From Capillidium heterosporum (taxonomy: Eukaryota; Entomophthoromycota; Entomophthoromycetes; Entomophthorales; Capillidiaceae), in contig WBMQ01000010.1 in NCBI GenBank assembly GCA_016630905.1, forward strand, positions 62,001 to 126,000: a DNA stretch of 64,000 nucleotides, in the 5' to 3' direction. The notes under the pieces were generated by a model. The model did not search any database. It worked only from the letters and a program-made list of their open reading frames with translations, and was not told the origin of the DNA. Below are positions 11,061-23,600 of the stretch, one piece after another (within the stretch, counting starts at the first letter, position 1; each line of letters starts with the position of its first letter). Position numbers and translations under genes: made by a program.

Positions 11061-13665
11061 ATGAGTTCTACCAACTTGCAAGAAATTTCCAACGATGTCG
11101 TCTTACAGAAGGTATGTATATTTTGTAGTGGTATATCTGTAGGCTTTGACTAACCTTTAAAATTTGTAGATCGACCGGCTCAAGAAGGATATCGACTACA
11201 TGCAACTGGAGATTAAAAGCTGCCTCAACGAAACTTCAAGCAACAAGTTACATCTGGCACTATACAAGGAGTTGGTCAAATTCAGCGTCAATGTGTTCAA
11301 GAAGAATGTGGAGACAGGATGCAACCGGAAGAGTTTGATCAATTACGAACTATTTTGCCTCAAAGAATTATCCAACAGTTCCAACATAATGCAGTTCGTA
11401 GGTACTTGTCAAGACGATAGCGACGACTTTCTAATAGCTATGGAGTGGGTCGAGGATGGAATACCATTAGACCGATTGATCCATCAACCTAAAATCGAGT
11501 TAGACCTGGTTAAAGTCCTTAATATTTCCAAGGAGATATCAAATGGTTTATCGTTCATACATAGTAGCAATATGTATCACGGCAACTTGACACCCGACTC
11601 TATCATCGTCAACCTTAGTAAAGATAGAGTAGGTGCCAAGCTGTTCAATTTCCGAAGGAGCCCCGATATCATAAGTGTAGAGATGGTTATGGGTCTTAAC
11701 GCCAAGAGTTCTGGTTCTCTGATGTGGATGGCACCAGAACTTTTACCACCTACCGTCCAAAAGCCTACCATTTTATCAGACGTCTACAGTTTCGGAGTCA
11801 TAGTTTGGCAGATGTTGGCGAGGGAGGACCCTTATCCTGAGGATTACGAAATCGTCAAGATGTTTACAGCCAAGCAGGAAGGGGTCATTAGGTCGTTAGG
11901 TAAAAGTTGCCCGGGGATCTTGCAGAATTTCATAAAGGAATGTCAGAACCCCTACCCTGAGCTACGACCAACTATCTACGAAATATCCAACTTTCTCAAC
12001 AACGTCTTTTTGGAGAAGGGAGATGGAAAGGTTAGACTGACTGCAAGTGTATTCGCCGATGTTTTCGATCTACCAGTTGTAGAGAAAGTTAGCGAGTTCC
12101 AAACTAGCGTCAGCGAATCGAACTTGAAGGAAGAATTGAATTTATTTTACTCCATGGTGAAGACTGAGTCGCTAAGCGTAGCACTGTTCTTTGGTACTCT
12201 GTACCACTTCGGAAGTCTGCTACCTATGGACGTCAAGAATCAAGTTTTGAATATATTCCTAAGTTTAGCTACCAAGTACTCTAAGGAGTTCAGCAATATT
12301 TCAAACTTACAGGCGTTCAATTTAAACGATTCACAGTGCCTTGACGCCGGTGCTAAAGCTGGACTCAGGCAACTGATATCCCACATCTCCAATACCTCGA
12401 AGTCAGAAGATAGAGAGTTGATCCGCACGGTAGTTACTAACTTATACTCGACAGCCTTCAACTTGAAAAATCCATATACTCAATTCTCCATGGGGTTGTT
12501 GGCTTTGTACGGTGTAGGGGTGAAGAAGGATGCATTAAAAGCATTCCAGTATTTAAGTGTGGCATCTAGTCAGTCCTGTCAGTTGGCCCAAAAGCTCCTA
12601 GGAGATATGTACTACTACGGTCGAGGTGGTCCTTTCAACTATCGTAAAGCTTTAGGGTGGTATAAACAGGCAGCTATCCAAAATGTCGCTTCCGCTCAGT
12701 ATAAGTTAGGTAAATGCTACCTGAAGGGTAAAGGTACCGATGTAGATTTCAACTTAGCATTGAGGTGGTTCGTAAAAGCAGCCAAGAATGAGCACGCTAA
12801 AGCCCAGGTCAAAGTTGGACGTTTCTACCTCGAGCAGGGGCCCCATGAACTCAATTTAAAAGCCGGTTTCCTGTGGTCCCAAAAGTCGGCCCAGAACTTA
12901 TCTAGGGACGGATGCCTTCAACTTTCCAAGTGTTACCTCAATGGTATCGGCGTCTCCAAGGATGAAAAGCTCGCCTTCAAATGGATCCAAGAGGCTTGTA
13001 AGAGTAGAACCAAAGAATCAAACTTCCTACTAGGTCTGTGCCATCTCTATGGCATAGGCTGCACTCCCGATAAGGCAAAGGCCATATATATATTCCTAGA
13101 TGGGTACAAGCTCGGTCACTTCCATTCCAGTTTAGCGTTGGCGACCATCCCGTTCGAATGTTTGAGCCAGGAGCAGATGTCCAAATCCACCCTCCTCTGT
13201 ATTTTAAGATTAGCAGCCGACCATCACAACAACATCGTCGAGATCTTTAGATTCCTGCTCATCAAAGATAGGTTCACCATCGATGCCTTCCAATGGTTAA
13301 GTGAAATGAATATGGATTCAGTACAGCTCTTTATGAAGCTGCTCATTGTGGCCTGGCCCCAAACTGTTTGGAACGACATATTATTCGGCTCCGTAGCCAT
13401 GGAGTTCTACAAGAGCTGGACCAAACATGAACTTACCGAAGCTTTCCACCTGCTTGCCTTCTGCTACCACTACTCTCCCGACCCTAAAGTTAGGAATTTT
13501 GAGAACGCCAAGATGTACTACACGTTCGCCATCGACTTTGGCCACAATTTGTCAAAAGTCCAGCTGGATAAGCTCAGCAGTTCCGATAAAGGTATTGTAG
13601 TACATGATAAGAACCAAGTGGTTTCCAAATTAGAAAGGAGGAAGTTCTTCTTTGGGCTCGTTTAA
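11061..13665 (+). CDS. Predicted pseudokinase with C-terminal Sel1-like repeats
   Basis: Exons 11061-11111 and 11170-13665 are joined by a 58-nt intron and encode 848 residues. Residues about 35-300 are a protein-kinase fold. The catalytic residues are replaced: the HRD motif reads HGN (154-156) and the DFG region reads FNF (176-178). MAPE (204-207), SDVYSFG (220-226) and the late RPT motif are kept. No glycine loop is evident. The C-terminal half carries at least five Sel1/TPR-like repeats of about 36 residues (for example LGDMYYYGRGGPFNYRKALG and LGKCYLKGKGTDVDFNLALR). Kinase-plus-Sel1 fusions are known in fungi. Here the missing catalytic residues point to a scaffold or adaptor; that is inference. 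Confidence 0.85.
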
Positions 13666-14147
13666 ATTGCTTTGAGAGCGATATATCTATACTAATATAA
13701 TTGTCTTCTAATATCTGATATGCCTGTTATTTCATAGCACTTTATTTTTGCATTGTTGGTCATTTATTGGATGGCTTGTAAATGAAGCTTGGTAGTTAAT
13801 TATATTGACGAATGATAGTGTTCTATTTTAAAATTTCTATTATTAAAGCTGAATACACTTACTTTATCCTCATATAAAACAGGCTGCTGGATAATGATGA
13901 TTAAACAAACCAGATTTAGCCACAATTATTATCCATTCGGTTTTTATTGGATAGTGTATTTAGCCCAAGTCGGGCTTAACTTTCCGAACCATCAGCAATC
14001 GATTTTCGGTGTTTATCTTCACCAATATAGTTAAAGATCAGGGCCTAAAAAAATCATAAGGCTCTTATAAAAATGTGCTTAGTTCCAGAATCCAAACAAA
14101 GGGTGTAGAAATAGATATCACAACTGCCACTTCTACCTCAAATTTCA
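13666..14147. other. Intergenic region
   Basis: AT-rich 3' flank of the pseudokinase gene and promoter of the Zn2Cys6 gene. Nothing else was recognised. Confidence 0.4.
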
Positions 14148-15871
14148 ATGGCATTAGAAAAAAAGAATCAAGAGTTCGCAACAAGGTCCTGTGACCGATG
14201 TCACAAACGCAAGAAGACGTGTTCCATGCACCTACCCACCTGCAACCAATGCTTACTGGCCAACGCTACCTGCACCCAACTGCGACCCAAACGTCAATAC
14301 CGAGAAACCCCTAAACATAAACTTCAAGACAAAGCACTCTACCGACAGATTTTAGATAAAGATGTCAGCCAGATCCTCTTCAACACAAGGTAAGTTTTCA
14401 ACTTTATATATATTGCCTGCTAATTTGAGTTGTAAATAGCCAACTCAATACAAGTAATCGAAGTCAGCTATTCTTAGTAAACTATCACGCTATAAGTGGT
14501 AGCATCTTGATAAAAACATTGATGACAACTTTGAATGCAACAGTTACTAGCACCGATACCAATGACTTGAACCTGGTAGTGACCTTGGTAACTATATTTT
14601 CCAACCATAAAGATTCAGCCCCAACTCGACAAGATTTGACGGATACTTCATTCTTGAACAACAATGAATTATATTTAAGGGCAGTCGATACCTACTTTCA
14701 CTACTTTGGGACGCTGGCTCCACTGTTCACGACGAAACAGTACTTTCTACGGCCTAGGTCCAAATTCTTAAAATTAGCTATATATGCAGCCGGTCTACTA
14801 CTTTTAATTCGACAACCCGATCAGTTCCAATGGCTACCCAAACTCTTTACATTACTGGAAAAGCTATCTGTTGAAAACATGTTTCGACCTAGTTTGGATA
14901 ACGTACAGGCCTTCTTTATCATTCGACACTGTCTCCTCTCAGTTCCCCAGTTTGCAGCCATTGGAAAACGCAGTCGTATAATACTACCGCGTATGATGCA
15001 TATATTGGGTCTACATCGCAAAAGGCCCAAATTGAATTACGAGACCCAAGTCGAGCATATACTAACCTATCGTACTGTCATGCTTTACTTGTACATGGAG
15101 ATGTGCATACCCAAAGATACCGACATATCATTAGCCTTCCACGTACCGAATATCGAGGAGTTTGTACATCCCAGATATCCTGAATTAAGTGGTGAGGCCG
15201 AGCTGGATGTCAAGCTCATCTTGTCACATTTTTTTCTCCTGCAGCTGGCTAGGAGCCATCGGCACCAAGTCTTACGACACTCCTTTACGACCAGCCTACG
15301 CCCCAAAGATTCGTTATTGGAAGCCCAGTACCTCATCAACTTCTCCATACCCTTTGAGCTCACGAAAACTTTAGCACTCATGGATCAGGTAACATGTAAC
15401 AAGCAATTGAACCGTATCCAGACCGAACTCGTGACCCAGTCCAAAAGAATGGTTAAACTGCTGACCCACATCTCCATCGTCTACTCCGAAGACTTCAACC
15501 TGTACCTCCAGCTTTCTTCCCAGAATCAACTATCGACTCGCATCGACCCCAGTACTTTACTGATGCAGATCGGCAGTCAGAATGTAGCTGTTGTTCAATC
15601 CTATCTTAAGAGTTACCTCGATCTCATCGAAAGCTACTTGGCCTTTGGGGAGGATTTGAGCTACCACCCTTTTAATATGTATCCATTGATTATGTCAATA
15701 TATCATGTGCAGCGCTACCGCCGATTCTATGACGACCTGGAAACCCTCGATAGGGTTTTAGAGTTGGCTATCCGTAAGGTTCACAAGTTTAAGGATTTTC
15801 TACCTACTAAGTTCTTGGCCTCCGTATATTTGCAGATCTATGGGTTACTTTTGAAGTTCTCTAGTAGTTAA
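14148..15871 (+). CDS. Zn2Cys6 binuclear-cluster transcription factor
   Basis: Exons 14148-14389 and 14440-15871, with a 50-nt intron, encode 557 residues. The DNA-binding domain is at the N-terminus. Cys15, 18, 25, 32, 35 and 42 fit CX2CX6CX6CX2CX6C, the fungus-specific zinc cluster, with basic residues (HKRKKT) between the second and third Cys. The remainder is a helical regulatory domain of the fungal middle-homology type, with features such as YFHYFGTLAPLFTTKQYFLR and MMHILGLHRKR. It is probably a nuclear regulator. The target genes cannot be told from the sequence. Confidence 0.88.
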
Positions 15872-17155
15872 ATCGAAGGATGGATTGGGTTGATGATTGA
15901 TAGGTACTGTTGTCTCGACATATATCTAGTATATTTAATTTGATTTTTTCAGTTAGTGTTGTTACGTTAATAAATTTGGCTTTTGTAGATCTACCTTTGG
16001 TAGGCGTAATATGAACTATCGCTGTTACTAAGGTAAATTTCTGTAGTCAAACTTTGGAAGATATGTTTTTAGTATATTGTAGATTAAATAAGCAGATATA
16101 AGTAGTATATATATTTAAGTCGATAGAGACTTATTATTAAAGACTCAAATGTTATTTTTTGAATGGAAGCAAATATAAATCTCATGAATTCTCACTTGAT
16201 TTACATATGTTAATGATATTTGAAGCAAATTTTCTAAGAGAATTAGTACCTGGACCTATACTCTATAAAGATAGGGAGTGTTTGTCAAGATACCACCTGC
16301 GATGTCGACCAAATAGTCTTGATAGTAAATTATGCATTTAATGCTACAGTATTCTTTGTGGCGGTACAAAATATCATGAGAAATCCTAATTTAAGTTATG
16401 GATGTCGTTCTAAAATGATATCGTACGATAACAAATAAACAGTACTACATATTTATATTTATTACAAACTAACTTCTAAATATACCTATAGCTGCCTTGA
16501 AGAGGCTTCCTATTGGTTATATATAAAGTTGATAATAATTGTATCACTACTGCTTTGGGCTTGATATACTGTTGGTTTGGATAAAGGTGCAAGGCTGAGT
16601 GTGTAGTAATGCATATAAACGATGTAGTTTTGACTTATTGGAGATAGGTTTGAAGCTTTTAAAAGTTCAACTATACACATTAAGTTTAGTGTAGGTTTAT
16701 TTCGCCACCCTTAATTGAAGTACTGCTGGTCACTAAGATAAAAGTATAAAGTATATGCCAATAGTCACTTGGCAGTTCAAGAATCCAAAGCTGAATCGGC
16801 TTACTAATTGGCATGGTTTCTTCACCTAGTGTTGCAAGCATTTCAACTCAACATAGTTTCAAAGCCATCACAAGACTATGCAAGTGAGTAGTTGAAGTCC
16901 ATCAGCCACTCTTCCAACCGATTCCCAAGCTAAGTATCTTCGGATAAATGTTGCTTACCAATCCGACCTACAATTAATAAATGTTACTAAAAGGAACGCG
17001 ACTTCCACAAACTGTTTCAAAATTTCTCAAATTTACCTACGTGTTAGGTTGAAAATCAACCAATAATCTAAATCCACACTTTTACAAAGGTTCACAACCA
17101 TTTAAAAACTCAGCGATGAAATTTGGAGCAAGTAGCAACTTGAACTTCGAAATAA
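15872..17155. other. Intergenic region, 5' of calnexin
   Basis: AT-rich. The last part is the calnexin promoter and leader. An ATG at 17116 opens a 47-codon frame that overlaps the calnexin start (reported separately). A short frame at 16159-16341 has no coding character. Confidence 0.4.
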
Positions 17156-17259
17156 ATGCTGTACAAACAACTGCCACTACTGGTGCTGATAGGTTCGTTG
17201 GTATCTACCTCGTACGCCAACAAGGATACCGACAAAGACTCGGCAAATGTAAAAACTAA
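17116..17259 (+). promoter_or_regulatory. Possible upstream ORF overlapping the calnexin start
   Basis: ATG at 17116 lies 40 nt before the calnexin ATG in another frame. Its reading frame runs 47 codons to a TAA at 17259, past the main start. If the transcript begins upstream of 17116, this uORF would reduce calnexin translation and force leaky scanning. The transcription start is unknown, so this is only a possibility. Confidence 0.3.
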
Positions 17260-19508
17260 CCAAGATGTAAATACACAAGAGAAAGCTAAACCTTCATTGC
17301 CCGCCTGGAACGTAGTTTTTATTCTTCCATTCTTATACTAATTTAAAACAGCCTTTAGACAAGAAGTTAGAGGAGACCAACTTCTTCGAACAGTTCGATA
17401 AGACCTGGTCTGAACGTTGGACCGTATCAAGATCCAAGAAGGAGCGCCCCGAAGATAGTAAGGACCCCGAAGATCTACTGCAGTACAACGGTCTATGGGC
17501 AGTCGAAGAACCCCACAAGTACAAAGTCACCGAAGGGGACCAAGGTCTAGTCCTAAAACTTGCTGCCCACCACCACGCCATATCCTCCTTGTTCAAGAAC
17601 CCTATTCAAGTTATCGAGGAAAAGAAACCTTTCATTGTACAGTACGAAGTCAAGCTTCAGGATGGACTCCAGTGCGGTGGTGCTTACTTGAAGCTGCTGA
17701 CAGCCGACAAGGACTTCAATCCCATTAGCTTCAACGACAAGACTCCCTACACGATTATGTTCGGTCCCGACCGATGTGGTAACGAGGGTAAGGTCCACTT
17801 CATCTTGAGGCATAAGAACCCCTTGAACGGTATCGTTTCTGAGAAGCATCTAGTTTCGCCCCCTGCACCCAAGTCCACCACCTCGTTGACTACATTGTAT
17901 ACCTTGATCATCCGGTACTATTTTTCTATTTCTATCGACTAATCTTTTTTATAGCCCCGACAGCACCTACTCCATCTTGATTAACAACGAAGTTACGAAG
18001 AAGGGTAGCCTCAACTTGGACTTTGACCCACCAATCAACCCCCCTAAGGAGATCATCGATATCAACGATCACAAACCCGAGGACTGGGAAGATGATGAGA
18101 AGATCCCCGATCCTGAAGATAAGAAACCTGCCGACTGGGTTGACGAAGCCGCTATCCCCGATCCCACTAAATCCAAACCATCAGACTGGTTGGACAATGA
18201 ACCCCTCTACATATCAGACCCTTCAGCCAAGGCCCCTGAAGATTGGAACGATGAGGAGGATGGCGACTGGATCGCGCCTGAGATCCCCAACCCCAAGTGC
18301 GACCAAGTCTCTGGCTGTGGTACCTGGAAACATCCCTTGATCGCCAACCCCGAGTATCGTGGCCCTTGGGAACCCAAGCTCATCGCCAACCCCAAGTACA
18401 AAGGAGAATGGGAACCTCGTAAGATCACCAACCCCGAATACTACTTGGACAACGATATCGCGGGTAACTTGAGCCAGATCGGCGGTATCGGTTTCGAGTT
18501 ATGGACCATGCAGAGCGACATCCTCTTTGACAATATCTACATCGGACATTCGGAAGCTGAGGCCAAGGAGGTTGCCCAAGCTACCTGGGAAGCCAAGTTC
18601 AACGCTGAGGAGCAGCTCAAGGATTCTTTACTCAAGAGTGATGTTCCCGAAGATTCGGTAAATCCTTATTTTTCCATCTGCTTTTACTAACTTGCTAACT
18701 TTTAGGAAACCTTCGACTCCTACTTCAGTTTCATTGCTCACCACGCTACCCAACTTGCTAATAAGTTGCATCTTGACTATTACTTTGAATTAGTTGGCCA
18801 TAATATCCACACCCTCCTCGTTCAACTGAAGTTGGATGGGTATTTCGAAGTCGCCAAGTTTAACTTGTACAAGTTCATCAACCATGCCGTCGATGAAGAT
18901 TACTTGGGTCAAGCTTACAATAAAATCCAATCCCTGGTAGCCCAAACTGGTCTCGACAAGTACTTTGAGGCTGCCAAATTTCACCTGTTCAAGTTCGTCA
19001 GCAAGGCTATCGATGAAGATTACCTAGGTCAAGCTTACAGCAAGGTTCATTCTCTCCTTGCTCAAGTCGGTTTGGATAAGTATTTGGATGCTGCCACGTC
19101 CCAGTTGATCGAGTTCAAAGATAAAGCCATCGACGAGGATTACTTGGGTCAAGCTATTGACAACGTACAAACGTTCATCCGACTGGCCAAAAAGGACCCC
19201 TACGAGACTTTGAATCAGATGCCCCGTACGGCTGTTGGGCTCATTTTGGCCTTCATTCTGTTCTGGGCCATCTTTGCCAAAATTTTGGAGTTGATCTTCC
19301 CACCACCGGCTGTAAGTTTTATTTTGTTATATTTGTATGTTTGGTATAGTTTACTGATCTATCTTTTAAATTTTAGTTGTATGAGGATATCGAAGCGCGT
19401 AACCGACTGGCCCAAGGTCACAACCCCCACGAGCGTAAGGCCAACAAAGCTGACAAAAAGGTTGGAAATAATGCGACGTCGAGTGCTGCCAACCCTAAGG
19501 CCGAGTAG
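17156..19508 (+). CDS. Calnexin (ER lectin chaperone) with extra lumenal repeats
   Basis: Calnexin binds monoglucosylated glycoproteins in the ER and helps them fold. Exons 17156-17311, 17352-17914, 17955-18657, 18706-19311 and 19377-19508 encode 719 residues. There is a signal peptide (residues 1-21). The lectin domain contains QCGGAYLKLL and TPYTIMFGPDRCGNEGKVHF. The P-domain has four type-1 motifs (KPEDW, KPADW, KPSDW, APEDW), then type-2 motifs (GTWKHPLIANP, GPWEPKLIANP, GEWEPRKITNP). GGIGFELWTMQSDILFDNIY closes the lectin fold. One transmembrane helix (about 650-672) and a short charged cytosolic tail follow. The odd part is an insertion between lectin domain and membrane of about 150 residues. 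It carries three 40-residue tandem repeats, making the protein clearly longer than the 560-600 residues usual for fungi. Confidence 0.95.
18832..19191 (+). repeat. Three tandem 120-bp repeats inside calnexin
   Basis: Units at 18832-18951, 18952-19071 and 19072-19191 have an exact 120-nt period. Each encodes 40 residues beginning LDxYxxAA/VA and containing a conserved core (VDEDYLGQAY, IDEDYLGQAY, IDEDYLGQAI). A degenerate earlier unit begins LDYYFEL at about 18772. The units look amphipathic and helical and lie in the ER lumen just before the membrane helix. Confidence 0.92.
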
Positions 19509-20680
19509 ATGATGGCGACTATTAAAAATAAAAATGCAAATAAATAGGATTTTGAAATTTGTGGCGATTTTATTAGGTGTATGGTTTGTGATTACAGTAC
19601 AATATATGTTGGTAGGATTTTGTCTTCATTTTTAAAGCTTTTATGTGAACTTGTTTATAATTGAATGGAGGTTCATGTTCATATGTATAGATCCGATATT
19701 TGGATGCAAAAGTAGTAGATAGAAGTTTATAATTCTATTTCAACCTTTGATTGTAAAGCTGGTCCCTTTAAACTATTTAAGTGAATCGGTAGCAATTTTG
19801 GCATTTCCATCCATTTAATAATACCTATGTCTCTGGCATTAATCTACTAAGAGGTTTCTAGTATTAAATAAAGTTGTTAGGATTTGCCTTCGGTTCATAT
19901 AAGAGGCTATCATCATTCAGGTTATTACATCTAAACTCACTATTTCAATCCAGGCTTGATCTCCACAAACTAACATTTCCTTTTGTAGGTGTGTTGTGAT
20001 AAAGATGGGCTTAAGTAACCATTAGTTTGGAAAGGTAGATTTACCACATCAAAAAACCATCAGTTACTTTTACGGTTCAATTGATAGATATACATATTTG
20101 TCTGAGTATGAAACTTATTTCGATGGGGAATTTCCAAATTTCCATCTATTTATTTTTCAATTGAGTCTAGCTTAACTCTAATATAAATCAGAAGGGCAAG
20201 TAGTCTTCCAACAGGTAGTCTGTTGAGGTACATTGTTTTCCGCCCAATACTTTATACTGGATAGTATAGCTTTTCTTTCAAAGTGTTGGCAAGGGGTTCC
20301 TAGTTAGGGAGGGTACTATTTTGTTCAGTGAATCTGTATAGATTTCCATAAATTTAATTGTTGAAAATTGCCTAAATATCTGAGCAGAGGTGTATTAATG
20401 ATTTACCCAATAGATATGCCTTAATTGTGCTTTAGTAGGTAGCATAGTCTATTTGGTCTACCCTTAATATATTCCGAAAAACAGTGAGTTTTTTACAAGT
20501 TCAACTACACTAAATTACCCAACTTTTATGAACATAGTAATAACTTATTTTGTAGGAATTAGTTTTTGGAAAGCTTTAAAAGCCGATATTTTCTAAAATT
20601 TATGACTTTACATTTGTATTCAGTTCTACAAAAGCATAGCGTTAAAGAATTGACAAATACACCAGATAGCTGTAGAAGTG
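19509..20680. other. Intergenic region
   Basis: AT-rich 3' flank of calnexin (an AATAAA-like signal AAATAAATAGG lies near 19540) and the upstream region of the left Ku-like gene. No other feature was recognised. Confidence 0.4.
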
Positions 20681-23600
20681 ATGAGCGAACCCCCAATTAG
20701 TCCAACCGTTTTTGTAACTTTGTTTAAAGGAACTGTGGACCGGAAGTCCTATGAAAAGGATTCCGGTTTAGAGGCTTTTAAGCACGGTCAGAGTATTGTC
20801 CGAAAAGGTAAGCTACGCTTCAACCATTAATTCTTCACACGATCTAAATCGCCCATCTTTTCGGACGCCAATGGTCCAATTTGCCATTTTTATGTTCTGT
20901 ATGTTTAACCTTTAGGTTTACTGATTTATGTAAATCAAGAACTCAAATATTTACAAAACATCTAGCTATGTATAAACTGAACTTAAACTAACAATACATT
21001 CCATCCAAACCTTTAGTGATAGTTTCAGCTTTGAATGAGTTCGACCGCAACAGATTCATCGGCAACCACGGCTTCAACTGGATCCGCCCCGGTCTGAGGA
21101 AGGAGGATGTGAGGGACATCACCTACCCAAAGACTTCGAATTTCCTTACCGAAGCAAACCGCTACAAGTAAAGAGTTTCATAAGTGCATGCTAATGTTAT
21201 TCCAGCACAGACAATGTCGACAGTGTTCCGGATATCAAGTCGACCTTGGAGGAGCTTAGGGAGGTTATAGCGAGAGGGCCGATTGGCCACAAAAGCAAGG
21301 TTTGGGTGTTTACAAATCTCCCCCCAAACGAGGCAGCAGCCATTGCAAGAGCCTTCAGCCCCGAAACAAGCAGGTTCTTTATTATCTCTCTGCCGGTCAA
21401 GAGCATTGCACGGGTGGCTGATTGCGATGAGTTCCCATGCTTCACCATCCCGACCAATGCCGACACCAGCTCGTTTGGGCCCAGGCATAGGTACTCGAGG
21501 TTTGTTCGGACCATCCTCCAACAAGAGTACCCGTCCAACAAAGTGAAGATGACGCACGACTGCAAAGCCGAAGTACTCGAAGCCGCCGCCTGCTACGACT
21601 GCCCGCTCAAGCTAAACAGCATCAAGGGTGCTCAAATACATTCCAAGGGAAGTGGTGCCGCACACCCCCGAAGTCAACTCCTTCCTGCTCACGTCCGGTG
21701 GCGCCGGCAAAAAACCAAGCAACCTGTTCCACAACGTCTACCAATGGTGCAGCCAGCGACAGCAGCTTGCACTGGTCCAGATCACCCCCTCCAAAAGATA
21801 CGCAATACTAAGGCCGACGTGCGAGCCGAGCCTGCACCTCATTGTCCTGGAGCCGAAGCGCATCACCACCAGACTCCGGGCCGAAATCAGCAGGTTTGAG
21901 GACAGCCGGTCGGTTTTCGAATACGCAAGGCCTCCAGGGCTTATCCGGATCCCGAGCCCGACATGCGACCTGACGACAATGCACTACTCGCTCCTTACGA
22001 CCCAGTGGAAAAGGGACCCAAGGGCGCAAGAGCAACGCCTCTGCTCCTTTTTGAAGCTCGACCCTCCCGCATACTTGGATATCGAGCTGATGTAAGCCGT
22101 GTGCCCAAAGGCAGATACTAACGAATTGCTTAGGCTGAGCAGCCTGGCATTTATCTATACCCAAGAGAAGCACAGCCCAAGCCCAAACGGGATCGGAATC
22201 AACTTCGGGCCCGGGAACCTAAGGTACTTTATAAATGCTCGATGTTATTTAGCCAGATTTGTAGGAGCCTGCAGGAGATGGTGCCCAACGACGAGCACGT
22301 TGCCCTGATGTTCAGCAAGCTTATAGGGCTTATGCCTCCCCAAGAAGAGACCAGCAGCACGGCTCCCAATGCCATCCCGACACTTGAAAGGTTCGAGTAT
22401 GAGGCCTTGACACGGACTGGCGACTACAGGCCATCGGCGGCTAGGCTTGATGAGCCAATGCTGCCGGTGCACGAGGAAGAGCTGCATCCTATTAAGAGCG
22501 AGTCGGAAATCGACGAGCCAGATCCGCCAGTGCATGAGGAACAGCTGCATCCTGTAAAGAGTGCGTCGAAGCCTGGAGATGAGGCTCCAGCCACAATTGC
22601 TATTAAAGACTCTTCCACAGCCGAGGTAGAGCATGACCCAGCTTCCAACCCACTGGACTCGAACAGTGCAGATCACAGCGTGCTCCCTAGAAGAGGTAAG
22701 AGACCAGGTACCAGCCTTTTAGCATATGTATCTAACACATAACTAGGACACTCGCCTACCTTGGATTCGCATGAGGTTGCCAGCATATATCGCCCATACA
22801 AAGGTATAATGACCTTGTAGCTTCCTAATGCTCATAACATTTTATCTACTTTCCAGATCCCAAGAATTCGGACAGCGAGCCAGATCCAACACTTGCACCA
22901 GAACCAACCGAGCTGGTGAATACCATCTCCAACACAGAAGCAGAAGAGGCTCTCGCCACCCCAACCAAAGCCGACACTCCACCTCAAAATAGCATTTCGA
23001 ATCCAGAACCCGATACAACCCTCGAAATCCCATCCGATTCCAGAACCCCAACCCAAAGGAGAACCAGAGCAACCAGTAACAAAATCTCACCTATCCCCAA
23101 ACCCGTCACTAAAGTTAAGCCTCCACCAGCCAAGAAGCCGAAAAACGACGAGGCTTCAAATGAACAAAACATCAAAGAGCCAGTAAAGAAGTCTAAGCGG
23201 ACTTCCAAGGCTACGAAACAGCAATTGGTCATCGAAGACCCACCATTGCCGACATCCTCTGGGCTGGGACCCAAGCTTCAAATCCCTTCAAAGGACAACC
23301 CACTTTCTGAAGGTGCGTCCAATACTGACAGGCCTAAATTTTCACTCAAAGCTGCACAGGAATCGGCACTTTTAGCTTATTTCCCACAATCTAGTAAACC
23401 TAAACAACCCTCCAAGAAAACAACTGAAAGCGCTTCAGGATCTAAAGCTACGACATCGCAGGACCCTATTCCAGGACCCCCGCCTGTTGTACAAAGGCGG
23501 CCAAACTTTATGCATATCTTGAATGCTGAGGATAGTCAAATTTCCAACAGCGAAGTTACATTTACCGAGCCTCAAGATTCGAAGAATAATCAACCTCAAG

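Noticed and set aside
21162-22676. Long antisense frames within the inverted-repeat arms (131, 122, 121 and 143 codons; mirrored at 31315-32829)
   Set aside because: They are shadows caused by the GC-rich composition of the arms. The sense frames splice consistently and the antisense ones have no splice logic.
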